A DNA stretch of 64,000 nucleotides from Triticum aestivum (taxonomy: Eukaryota > Streptophyta > Magnoliopsida > Poales > Poaceae), in the NCBI RefSeq assembly GCF_018294505.1, contig NC_057814.1, positions 35,538,943 to 35,602,942 on the forward strand, in the 5' to 3' direction. Under the pieces are notes generated by a model, which ran no database searches, was not told the DNA's origin, and was given only the letters and a program-made list of their open reading frames with translations. Shown piece by piece: positions 48,303-58,400 of this stretch (position 1 is its first letter; every line of letters starts with the position of its first letter). Position numbers and translations under genes: made by a program.

Positions 48303-51300
48303 ATGGTCCGCATGATGACCGAAGGCATCGTGAATAGGTTTTTGAGCTCCGCGAAGGCCGAGATGCTTCAAAAGAACGAGACGGAGATAAGATGTCCGTG
48401 TCGAAGATGCAAGCTGAGGAGCCTTATGGACCCGGATTCCGTACAGGTGCGGGACCACCTGCTCTTGCGTGGTTTCATGGATGGCTATCAGTGGCAAGGT
48501 GATGAAGATGATTATGAAGTCGTCCATGGGGGCCGGCCGGCAAGAAATGAGGAAGGGCAGCAAGACAACCGCGGCGAGGGCGGGCGAGAAGACGAAGAAT
48601 CTCCAGGACATGATCACGAAGTAGATGCAGTACACAGTCATCATGTAGAAGATGCCGGACATGATGATGAGGAAGATGCCGGAGCAGACGAAGGGCATGA
48701 TCATGAAGATGAAGATGCCGGAGCAGACGACGATGGACCATCGATGGGCTGGGTGCAGGACCCTCATATTCAAGAGCTGCTTCTCAAGCAGACGGATAAC
48801 GCAAGAGCTGCCGCCCGAGAGAAAGCCAAGCTGGATCAACTGGAGATAGACGCGGTTACTCCATTGTATGAAGGATGCAGGCCCGAGGATACCCGCCTGA
48901 AAGTAACGCTCATGGCTCTGGAGATGAAGGTAAAACACAAAATGACCGACGCATGCTTCGACGAGAACATGTCATTCTGGCACGAACGTCTTCCCAAGGG
49001 GAACAAGTGCCCGACCAGTTTCGAGGAGGCGAAGAAAATCGTGTGTCCTCTGGATTTACCGCACGTGAAATACCATGTGTGCATGAACAATTGCATCATT
49101 TATCGGGACGAGCACGCGGAGTCTACCATATGTCCGGTGTGCGGCGTCACTCGATACAAGAAGAGGAAGAAAGCTCCTCGAAAAGTGGTGTGGTACTTTC
49201 CGATCACTCCTCGTCTGCAGCGGTATTTCGCGGACCCTAAGGTAGCAAAGCTCCTGCGTTGGCACGCGGATAGGGAGGAGAAGAAGCGAGAAGATGACGC
49301 AAATGATCCGGAGATAAATAAAAAAGACAAGATGCTGAGTCACCCTAAGGATGGGAGCCAGTGGCAAGCGTTGAACTTCGAACACCCAGAATTTGGGAAC
49401 GATCCAAGGAACATCGTGCTGGGCGCGAGCACCGATGGAGTCAATCCGTTTGGCAGCCAGAGAAGCACACATAGCACCTGGCCTGTGTTTGTGTGGATGT
49501 ACAACCTTCCCCCCTGGTTGTGCATGAAGAGGAAGTACATTCATATGAGTATGCTAATTGAAGGGCCGAAACAACCAGGGAACGACATCAATCTGTATCT
49601 AGGGCTGCTGAAAGAGGAGCTAGACACGCTGTGGAAAACGCCAGCCAATACGTGGGACGCCGCAGAGAAAGAATATTTCCCTATGAGAGCCGCACTGCTC
49701 ACGACGGTGCACGACTATCTCGGTTACGGATATCTCGCGGGGCAGGTGGTCCACGGATTTTCTGGATGCGTCAGGTGCATGGATGACACAACGTATCGCC
49801 AGCTAGATAGAGATCCCGGGTCTTCAAAAACCCTGTTCATGGGACATCGAAGGTGGCTTCGCGACGTTGACTCATGGAGGAAACGCAAGGATCTGTTCGA
49901 TGGTGAAACCGAAACCCGAAGACGCCCGCGTACGAGGAGCGGCGAGGAAATAGACGAGCTGTTGAAAAATTGGAAAGATTGCCCACTGCCGGGAAAGAAG
50001 CAAAAGGCGCCAGAGCCGGGAAAGAAGCGAAAGGCGCAAGAGCCGCTGCTGAAGGTATGGAAAACGAGGTCTGTTTTCTGGGACTTGCCGTACTGGAAGA
50101 TCCACCGTGTGCCTCACAGCCTTGATGTCATGCATATCATGAAGAACGTGTGCGAGAGTCTGCTTGGTACCCTGCTCAACATGCCAGAGAGGACCAAAGA
50201 TGGGCCGAAAGCAAGGGCAGACTTGAAATCAATGGGCATCAGGGAGGAGCTTCACGCTAATGATGATGATGATGAGGCGAAGCAGGACACGGAAAGTCGT
50301 CGCAAAGGCAAAAAGGCCAAGAAGACCGGAAATGACTTCCCTCCCGCGTGCTTCACTCTAAGTCAGGAGGAGATCGATCAGTTTTTCACCTGCCTCGTAG
50401 GAGTAAAACTTCCTTACGGTTACGCGGGGAAGATAAGCAGATACCTAGACTCAGCGAAGCAGAAGTTCAGCGGGATGAAGTCTCACGACTGTCACGTGCT
50501 GATGACGCAGATACTTCCAGTTGCAATCCGTGGGATCATGGACGCGCACGTCCGTGAAACGCTATTTGGCCTATGCAACTTTTTCGACGTCATCTCTCGG
50601 AAGTCGGTTGGCGTGAGGCAACTCAGAAGGCTACAGGAAGAGATCGTGGTGATACTATGCGAGCTTGAGATGTACTTCCCGCCCGCATTCTTCGACGTTA
50701 TGGTGCATCTGCTGGTCCATATCGTGGAGGATATCATCCAACTCGGGCCGACGTTCCTGCACAGCATGATGCCGTTCGAAAGGATGAATGGTGTCATCAA
50801 AGGATACGTTCGCAACATGTCACGTCCAGAGGGAAGCATAGCCAGGGGCTTTCTGACCGAAGAGTGCATCTCCTACTGCATGAATTATCTAGGCATCGAG
50901 AACCCCGTTGGTCTGCCCGTCAACAGGCACCTCGGCAGGCTCGCTGGATGGGGTCACCGTGAGGGTCGCCGCGAAATGCATGTCGACTTCGAGGGTCGAC
51001 TCGCCGACTTTGAAAGAGCAAACCTAGTCGCGCTACAACACATAGACGTGGTCGATCCTTGGGTGGTAGAGCACAAAACCTTTATTGAGAAGACGTACAA
51101 TGACCGAGGCCAACAGAGGACGGACGGAGATATAATCAAAGAGCACAACTCATGTTTCACGCGTTGGTTCAAGCAGAAGCTTTTGTCGTACCCTTTACAT
51201 GAGGATTCTTCCGCGGAAGAACAACTCATATTCGCCTTGTCACAGGGCGCCGAGCACAACCTGATGACGTATGAGGCGTACGATATCAACGGCTACACAT

Positions 51301-51851
51301 TCTACACCGAGGGAAAGGACATGAAGAGCGATGGTTATCAGAACTCCGGGGTAACGATGGAATCCTACACCGGTAACGACAAGGACAGATACTACGGAAG
51401 GATCGAGGAGATCTGGGAGCTGAGCTACGCTGGAGAGAAGGTCCCGATGTTCCGTGTCAGATGGGCCAAGAGCGTCCTAAAAGAAGACCGGTATTTCACC
51501 ACCATGGTTATACCCGAAGCCAAATCCAAGACCGCGGGCGCAAACGTCACCGCGAAAAATGAGCCATGGGTACTGGCTTCCCAAGTGGACCAATGCTTCT
51601 TCATTACCGACCCGTCAAAGCCCAGTCGTGTTGTTGTGAGGAGAGGCAAAAGGAAGATCATCGGAATGGATGGAGTCGCCAATGAGCAAGACTTCGACAA
51701 GTACGGTGACCCGAAGATGGAACATGACGACGACGATGAAGTACCAGCGTACACCACAAGAAGAAGCAGGACCACCCTACCTAAAGGACGTCCGTTCAAG
51801 AGAAGAACTCCATTTACGAAAAATAAGGGCAAGAAGAGTGTGAACAGATAG
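48303..51851 (+). CDS. CACTA transposase (TNPD/Tnp2 type), 1182 residues, uninterrupted
   Basis: This is the catalytic protein of the CACTA element and acts in the nucleus on the element's ends. Domains in order: an amino-terminal transposase-associated zinc region (about 1-60, with CPCRRCK); an acidic linker with HDHEDEDAGAD repeats (about 90-140); CPVCGVTRYKKRKK (about 275-290); Transposase_21 core (about 375-560, TDGVNPFGSQRSTHSTWPV, YGYLAGQVVHGFSGCVRC); HSLDVMHIMKNVCESLLGTL (about 605-625); a DUF4218-like region (about 735-870, ELEMYFPPAFFDVMVHLLVH); and a DUF4216-like region (about 990-1065, YYGRIEEIWEL). The carboxyl end is basic. The start is chosen at the first ATG after a splice acceptor at 48296. 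No stop or frameshift is visible, which is unusual for this window. Confidence 0.93.
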   Translation: MVRMMTEGIVNRFLSSAKAEMLQKNETEIRCPCRRCKLRSLMDPDSVQVRDHLLLRGFMDGYQWQGDEDDYEVVHGGRPARNEEGQQDNRGEGGREDEESPGHDHEVDAVHSHHVEDAGHDDEEDAGADEGHDHEDEDAGADDDGPSMGWVQDPHIQELLLKQTDNARAAAREKAKLDQLEIDAVTPLYEGCRPEDTRLKVTLMALEMKVKHKMTDACFDENMSFWHERLPKGNKCPTSFEEAKKIVCPLDLPHVKYHVCMNNCIIYRDEHAESTICPVCGVTRYKKRKKAPRKVVWYFPITPRLQRYFADPKVAKLLRWHADREEKKREDDANDPEINKKDKMLSHPKDGSQWQALNFEHPEFGNDPRNIVLGASTDGVNPFGSQRSTHSTWPVFVWMYNLPPWLCMKRKYIHMSMLIEGPKQPGNDINLYLGLLKEELDTLWKTPANTWDAAEKEYFPMRAALLTTVHDYLGYGYLAGQVVHGFSGCVRCMDDTTYRQLDRDPGSSKTLFMGHRRWLRDVDSWRKRKDLFDGETETRRRPRTRSGEEIDELLKNWKDCPLPGKKQKAPEPGKKRKAQEPLLKVWKTRSVFWDLPYWKIHRVPHSLDVMHIMKNVCESLLGTLLNMPERTKDGPKARADLKSMGIREELHANDDDDEAKQDTESRRKGKKAKKTGNDFPPACFTLSQEEIDQFFTCLVGVKLPYGYAGKISRYLDSAKQKFSGMKSHDCHVLMTQILPVAIRGIMDAHVRETLFGLCNFFDVISRKSVGVRQLRRLQEEIVVILCELEMYFPPAFFDVMVHLLVHIVEDIIQLGPTFLHSMMPFERMNGVIKGYVRNMSRPEGSIARGFLTEECISYCMNYLGIENPVGLPVNRHLGRLAGWGHREGRREMHVDFEGRLADFERANLVALQHIDVVDPWVVEHKTFIEKTYNDRGQQRTDGDIIKEHNSCFTRWFKQKLLSYPLHEDSSAEEQLIFALSQGAEHNLMTYEAYDINGYTFYTEGKDMKSDGYQNSGVTMESYTGNDKDRYYGRIEEIWELSYAGEKVPMFRVRWAKSVLKEDRYFTTMVIPEAKSKTAGANVTAKNEPWVLASQVDQCFFITDPSKPSRVVVRRGKRKIIGMDGVANEQDFDKYGDPKMEHDDDDEVPAYTTRRSRTTLPKGRPFKRRTPFTKNKGKKSVNR

Positions 51852-52464
51852 CTAGCTAAGATCGATTGTATTTAAATTGTAGCCTTCATTTCTCGATTGT
51901 ATTTCGACATATTGAAATGATATTTCTTCTGTTCTAGTGTCCTCATGAATATTTATTTATGTTTATTATGGTATTGAATTTCTAACTCACAAAAAGTATT
52001 GAATCTGTTAATATTTTTTGAACTCATGAATATTTTTAAATTTCATGGGCACTTTTTGAATTCATGAATATTTTTTCAAATTTGATGATATTTTTTCATA
52101 TTCAATATAAAAAATATTGAATATTCATGAGGACACTCGATCTCGATCCCCCTCCATCTCGATCGCTATCCCCCCTCGCCAGATCCCCCTCGCCGCCGAG
52201 CACCCCCCCACCCTCCCCCGCTCCACCGTCGCCGCCGACCCCCCGCACCCTTCCCCGCTCCACCGCCGCCGAGCACCCACCGCACCCTCCCCCGCTCCAC
52301 CGCCACCGCCGACCTCCCGCACCCTCCCCGCTCCACCGCCGCCGCCGACCCCCCGCACCCTCCCCGCTCCACCGCCGCGGACGACCCCCCCGCACCCTCC
52401 CCTATCTCCTCGCTCGGTTCACCCTCCCTCCCCCCCCCGCCCCGAGCGCCATTGTTATACAAAA
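51852..52464. other. 3' flank of TNPD: AT-rich segment then Pro/Arg-coding-like GC-rich segment
   Basis: The AT-rich part (51860-52135) probably contains the TNPD polyadenylation region. It includes an 18-bp perfect inverted repeat, AGTGTCCTCATGAATATT at 51936 and its complement at 52120. The following CCGCCGCC-rich part (52140-52440) has long open frames in several phases with no domain and is a composition artefact. It leads into the internal GGCGCAC island. Confidence 0.55.
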
Positions 52465-52655
52465 CAAAAGATTACTAATGGCGCACCTCTCTGGGGTGCG
52501 CCATTGCTATTCAAAAAAAAGATTACTAATGGCGCACCTCTTTGGGATGCGCCATTGCTATACAAAAAAAGATTTCTAATGGCGCACCGCGTGTGGATGC
52601 GCCATTGCTATCAAAAAAATTCTAATGGCGCACCGCTCGGAGGTGCGCCATTGCT
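52465..52655. repeat. Internal island of GGCGCAC/GTGCGCC repeats
   Basis: Four consecutive units of the form TTCTAATGGCGCACC...GGTGCGCCATTGCTA separated by A-runs. These are the same kind of units as the subterminal arrays but ~5 kb inside the element. No CACTA terminus is seen beside them. Confidence 0.88.
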
Positions 52656-54784
52656 AACCCTTCCCCCCCCACTAAAATCCCCAGTCCCCTTTCTATCTTC
52701 CCCATCTCTCACCTGCCCACAGCTGCCCCGACCCGCCCACTGCCCCGACCCGTACTGCGCCGCCGCCGCCCCCGCGCCCCCGCCGCCTCCCCCGCTCCGA
52801 CGACCGCCGCGCCGGATCAACGCCCCGCCTCCACAAGGAGAGGAGGAGCCCCGCCGCCGCCACCGAGGGGAAGAGGCCACCGCGGCCACCGAGGGGAGGA
52901 GCCCCGCCGCCACCGAGAGGAGGAACCTCGTCGTCAGGTCTTCAACACCCCACCGCCGCGAGAACGTCGACGTCCTCCTCCGCCGGTTCGAGGCGCCGCA
53001 GGTGAGGCACCTCCTCCGGATTGGGTTGGATTGGACTGGATTGGGTGGCTGGATCCCCATCTGTTTGCTGGCTGATGATTTGATTCTGCTCTGTTCTCAT
53101 GTCTTAAGCGTGCAGCTTCCGGAAGACATCCGGTGGCATTTCGTCGGGCACTTGCAGAGCAACAAGGTGAAATCACTACTAGGTATGGTTAAGCTTTGCC
53201 TTCTCTTGGCAACCGGCATGTCGCGTCTGTTTTCATGGAAGATTTGACAAATGGTTTGTGGAAGGATTTGTTTTTCTTTGCCATAACACCACATCTCACA
53301 TAGGATGATTTGGTATTTTTATATGCTATCAAAGTAGGGGAACAGCAAAGTTAGCTAATTAGTTAGTGACACTAGTAGGTTCTCATACCTTTGGTACCAC
53401 TGACGTGTTGTTCAGGACATAAGAAACTGATTTATGAACATCAACACATTTCAACTCTGCCTCTGGAATAGTGTTTTATCAGCCTGTTTATTCTCTGGTT
53501 CATGCACCTTTTATTTCCCAAATGCTACATAAAAGAGTATAAGTTGTAAACTCAGACTTAGCACAGCAGTAGTGGAGCCAAATTAAGTGATTCAAGTAAT
53601 TCAAATCACATGACGTCTCTACTACAACCATTCACATGACAGTCCAGTCTCCAGTCAATTGGATTGTGGGCTCTTCAGTCTTTACCATTGGGGCTTCAAG
53701 TACATAGATTGTCATACTTATTAGGCTAGAACACAACTATAACAGTACATAGATTGTCATACTTATTTTACAATCTGCTGCAAAAATATAATAAAATAAA
53801 ACAGCCACGGAAGTAGGAATGTTTTTGTTAAACATAATGCTAATAGGCAAATATTTGATAGACAAATGGCATTATCATAGACTCGTAATCCACCAGAGTG
53901 TCAAATGGAGCCCGATGTTTGAGATTCTAGATTTAATAAAGTCTTTTCCCCCGATACATGGAGTGCTTGTGTGGATTGTTTATGATATATTAATCTTTCT
54001 GGGTGCTAAGTGCTAACTAGAGAAGACATAGCAGGCATGCACATAGGTTGTACTTGTTGAACAGGGGAAGCTTACCTGGAAATATTGGTTTAGTCTAATC
54101 CACGCAAACTAAGTCTTCAATTTACTGAATTTAGATTAGATGTTGCCTTCTTTCTACCTGGAGATGTTGGATGCAGACGCACACCACCTGAATGAGGCAG
54201 AGGATCGGCCTGGCCTCGCTTCTGGGCATACTGCAGTCAGATTCCACTGCTCAAAGTTTTCGATTGAGATTATGGTTTATCGAGCTACAGTGGTGCAGTG
54301 TTGTGATGCACTGAGCTTTTAGTGGTGCATACAAATGGGAATTGTGGCGGCGGCGGCTTGTCATGATCTCCAGTGCTTTGCTTATATGCTTACTGCCATG
54401 GAATTATTTGTGGGAATCCATTGACATCATTCACTCACTTGACTCGAAAGACAGCAGCACTGCATTGCATCCTCTTTTATTCTTTCTTTTGATTGTTGTG
54501 GTTGCTCAACAAGTTATCTCTCATTTAGAGTAGATGGAGCTTCTTTCTTTTTCATCTCGTTTAATAAGTGGCTAATCATTTGCTATCACTTGGCAAAAAT
54601 GAAAAGAAAGGAAAGAACCGTTGTTTGTAGGCAATGTGATGTGATTTCAATGTGATGTTGACAGTAGTTAATTAAACCTGCTGCTGCTGCTGTTATGCCT
54701 GTATTCACTGCTGCTGCTGCTGTACTTGTGATGATGCTACTTGTGATCTTCTGAAATGACCCATTGGCGACTTCATTACGCGGG
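52656..54784 (+). other. Probable captured host DNA inside the CACTA element
   Basis: Differs in character from the rest of the element: a GC-rich, exon-like start (52660-53000), a clear host exon at 53112-53180, then about 1.5 kb of unique AT-rich intron-like or 3'-UTR-like sequence with CTG triplets (54680-54720). No transposase-like coding. The exact capture boundaries cannot be placed without the donor gene. Confidence 0.5.
53112..53180 (+). pseudogene. Captured exon of a YggS/PROSC-type PLP-homeostasis gene
   Basis: Between an acceptor (GCGTGCAG, ending at 53111) and a donor (CTAG/GTATGG) the sequence encodes LPEDIRWHFVGHLQSNKVK and a few more residues. This is the highly conserved segment of the pyridoxal-5'-phosphate homeostasis protein family (alanine-racemase-like fold). 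Only this one exon is recognisable, and the Lys-containing cofactor-binding segment and the rest of the barrel are missing. The splice sites appear preserved, as expected for DNA-level capture. It cannot make a functional protein alone. The open frame running through it from upstream is fortuitous. Confidence 0.8.
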
Positions 54785-54920
54785 GATAATGATTTTGCAG
54801 GTACCCCGAGAGGCCCTTGAGTTTGCCAGAATGTCGATTAACTTCCGTTCCGGCAAATTCGGGTACTCCATATGTCCTATTTTCAGCAAAGGTCATGCTG
54901 AAATTTTCCGTGAATTTTAG
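54785..54920. repeat. Leader-type repeat shared with the TNPD leader intron
   Basis: TTTGCCAGAATGTCGATTAACTTCCG...GTCCTATTTT here corresponds to TTTGCCGGAATGTTGATTCATTTCCG...GTCCTATTTT at about 48160-48240. Each lies upstream of one of the two large CACTA genes, and both directly follow a TTTGCAGGTA word. Confidence 0.7.
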
Positions 54921-54954
54921 CATGACTTTGCTAAAAATAGGACATATGGGGTAC
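54863..54954. repeat. 92-bp foldback hairpin
   Basis: GTACTCCATATGTCCTATTT at the left pairs with the complement of the right arm ending AAATAGGACATATGGGGTAC. The arms are about 43 bp with a handful of mismatches or bulges and a loop around CCGTG. The size and near-perfect pairing are like a young pre-miRNA or siRNA-producing foldback. Function is not shown. Confidence 0.85.
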
Positions 54955-55137
54955 TTGCGACTAATGCATGGGCCGGGGTATCTTAGTACTTAATTAAGTA
55001 GGATCAACTGCCCCTTTATTCTTGCTGCATTAAACCATAGGTGGCAATAGAGCCAAGTGATTAGGCCCTACTTAGAATTCTCCTTCCCTTTTCTTAATAG
55101 GGTATATTATTAGAAGATACCCATATATATCAGTCAA

Positions 55138-55375
55138 CCTAGGGTGCCTCGGCATCGATAAACCCTAAATGATGGAAACTTAACTTAGCATTTAGGGTGC
55201 CTCAGCGTCGACAAACCCTAAATTATAAAACCTTGGCTTTTAGGGTGCCTCGGTGTCGATAAAAACCTAAATGATGAAAGCTTAGGCTTTTAGGGTGCCT
55301 CGGCGTCGACAAACCCTAAATGATAAAAGCTTAGCTTTTAGGATGCCTCGGTGTCGACAAACCCTAAATGATGAG
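55138..55375. repeat. Five ~50-bp hairpin repeats with telo-box motifs
   Basis: The phrase TTAGGGTGCCTCGGCGTCGA recurs at about 55141, 55193, 55242, 55292 and 55339, and most copies are followed by CAAACCCTAAATGAT. Each unit thus has TTTAGGGT and AACCCTAAA as inverted arms. AAACCCTAA is the plant telo-box. The array ends about 40 bp before the first exon of the second CACTA gene. Confidence 0.9.
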
Positions 55376-55411
55376 ACCATGATCTTGTTCCTTGACAATA
55401 ACCAACTTTAG

Positions 55412-58400
55412 GGCGGCAAGGCATTCTGGGAGCTGTCCCAAGAGATGGAGGAAGAACCTCACCGCTATGAGGACGCCGCGGAAGACACCGATCCTGACTA
55501 CACAACCCCTAGTGGCGTCGGGGATGACACCACTGATGGTGCCGCCGAGGATGCCACCACTGATGATGGCAGCGCACGCACAGATGGCAGCCAACCGAAG
55601 AGGCAACGGAAGGACCGGCGCCTGAACGTGCTCGGCGCCGTCAAGGAGGAATTTACTGAAGTGAACTGCGACGGGGATCCAACGGCGCCCAAAGAATTAG
55701 TCAAAGGGTACTCGGTTCAGCTCGGGTGTATTCTCCGGAGCACCGTCTCGATCATCACCGAGAACCTAAGGCATAAGGACCGAGGGAATTTGCGCAACCT
55801 CCTCTTCACGAAGCTGCACGAACGATACAAGTTCCCCGCTGACTTTGCAAACACACACCTCTCAGGGAATAAAGTGAACAGTGCCGCCCTCACGAAGATG
55901 AGCACGGCCCTGTCTACTTGGAGAAGCGCGGTGAAGAGAATGATTAACAAAGGTGATAGTTATGAGAAGATCAAGGCGAAAAATCCTTCGATCAGCGAAG
56001 ATGACTACAAGGAGTTCAAGATCAAGTGCGAGAGCGGCGCATCCGAGGAATCAAGTCAGTGGGGGAAAGAGATGCGGGACTTGAACTTAGGGGTCCACAA
56101 ACTCGGTCCCGGCGGTTACAGAGTGGCGGAAACCTATGTGGGACAAGGAGGACGCGGAGCGTGCCAAGCAAGGCCTACCGCCCCGCTTCGAGAAATACCG
56201 TGAGAAGCAGACCAGGAACTATGTCAGGGCCCGGTACAAGGAGGACCCGGTAACAAAGGAGCTTACCACGGATCCGAAGACCAAGGCGCTTGAGAAAGTT
56301 CTGGTAAGGAATACACCCCCGCGTAATTAGCTACATATATGGTTGCATTCTAGTTAATGAAGCCAAATTTCTAAATGGTTCACATTCCTTCTGCAGGAGA
56401 CTGAAAGCAGTAGCGCGGGGTCGTCTCAGAGCTCCCAAGCTTGGGACAGCACTCTAAATAGGGCGTTGAACATAATGAAAAACAAGGATAAGCTCAGTAA
56501 GCCGTCGTCAGCTGGTCGTGTGGCCGGCAAAGGCTTGTCCACAAAATGGTCGTCATACTATAACGCTGGTGGGCGAAAGGAGAAAAAGACTAGCTCGGAA
56601 AGCCAGTCGCGCGAGGTTCAAGAACTCAAGGCACAAGTGGCGCGGATTCCAGAGATTGTCCAAGAGCAAGTGCAACAACAATTGGGAACGACGCTCACCG
56701 CCATTGTGCCTAGCTTGATTGAGGGGCTGCAGGCGTGGATTGCGGGCGGCCAACAGGGGCCGCCCCGGTTTTCCAGCTTCACGGCCAGCAACTCGCACAA
56801 CGCGCAGGCAGCGCCATTGGTGTCTCCGGCGGAGGCGGTATTGGTGTCCCCGGTGCCGGCACGGGCATTGGAGCTTAATGCACCCGGGTGTATGCCGGCC
56901 GGCACCTCGGCAGCAAGCGGCCCCTCTGTCAGTTGCACGCCCGTCGTTGGCGGTGCCTCGACATTAGCCGAGCTCGACGCCATCATGGTAACTAAGCCTC
57001 TCGGCCGATGACTTCATCTCCTTGCCTTTGACTGCGCATCCCTGACGCCCTACATGTTTTCGCAGGGCGCCGCCGACGTTCCATGCACTCTCCTGCACTT
57101 CGTGGGCGGCGAGTTGATCGATGTCGCCAAGGGCAGAATCGTTCAACCGGGCAACCCCGTGTTCCACGGTAATCCGATGCCACCCACTGTGTATAGGGTT
57201 GAACTGGTTCAGGTGCTGCCAGGCTGCGACGAGTTGTTACCTCCGATTCGACCCGCTGGGGCCGACGAAGATGATGTGATGACCCTCAGCGCCTGCGTAA
57301 GCTGGCCCCTGCTTTGGCCGAAGAGCCAGATTCGTTTGGGGGCGGGGGACACCACCCCACAGACAACACCGCCAGTCGTGCCGGCGCCAAGCAATGGCAA
57401 GACCGCCGCAACGCTACCGGACATGCCGGACATCCCTATGGCACAGGATCCGGACATGCATATGGCACAGGATCCGGACGACGACGACAACGACGACGGT
57501 ACATTTACCAACGTCGATAAGTACTTTGCCGAACATGGGTACGGTGACGAATTCTTCGGGCCTCCTTCTCAAGAACCCAACCCTGAAAAAGACGACCGCG
57601 ATCGAGCTGGTACCGCGGAGAAACCCAATTGCAACAGGCGTCGTCTGGCGTTCAGTTCTCAGGAGACGCCTCCAGCTGCCGCCTTCACCGAGCCTCAGAT
57701 AGCCGAGGTGCGGAATATTATCAGCCCCAACACACTCAAGAAGGCGGTCTCTGAGCAGAACTCGATCCCATTACAGGAGATGAGGAAGAAGGGACGGAAA
57801 CGAAAGAATAACAAGGGCGGTGCGAGCCAGCCGGCACCGAGTACGATCCGTGCTCAGGACGGGCCACCTTCACCTAAGGATATCTCGAGGAGGGTGCATG
57901 TGGCGGGTAGGCCGATGCTACCGACTAATCTGCTCAATGCTGCAACCGGTGCTATGCGGAGTCTGCATGACAGTGTTCTTTCTTTGGAGAAGCGGCGTCT
58001 CTCCGAGAATGATGTGGCATACCCGGTTTTCGTGGCCAAGGTGCCAGAGGGCAAGGGCTTTGTGGATAGCGCCATCGGGGGTACGATCGTCCTGCGGTTT
58101 GATGACATCTTCGCTATGTTTAACCTTCATCCGCTGCACTACACCTTCGTTCGGCTATTTTCGCTGAGTATGGAGATGCGGATCATTAGAGACAAGACCC
58201 CGGACATCGTGATAGTCGACCCCTTCTACATGCGTGCCAAGATCTTGGGCAGCGCTGGGGACCGGCAAGTCGCGAGTTCATACCTCGAAGGCGTCATTCT
58301 GGCAAACCCAGATAAGGATAACTTCCTCGTGCCTTACTTTCCCGAGTAAGTCATCCCCTCACCGCCCCGTAACATATGATTTCTTAGATTTCGATCGTTC

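Noticed and set aside
53171..53186. CACTACTAGG next to the captured exon as a nested CACTA terminus
   Set aside because: It matches the first ten bases of the element's own terminus but lacks the following AAAAGG. It is explained as the end of a conserved host exon (KSLL codons plus splice donor), and no partner terminus is seen.
52117..53247. A 376-codon plus-strand open frame
   Set aside because: Mostly Pro/Arg low complexity from CCG repeats, running through subterminal-type repeats and then through an intron into the captured YggS exon. Only the 53112-53180 part is real coding sequence, and in its own exon context.
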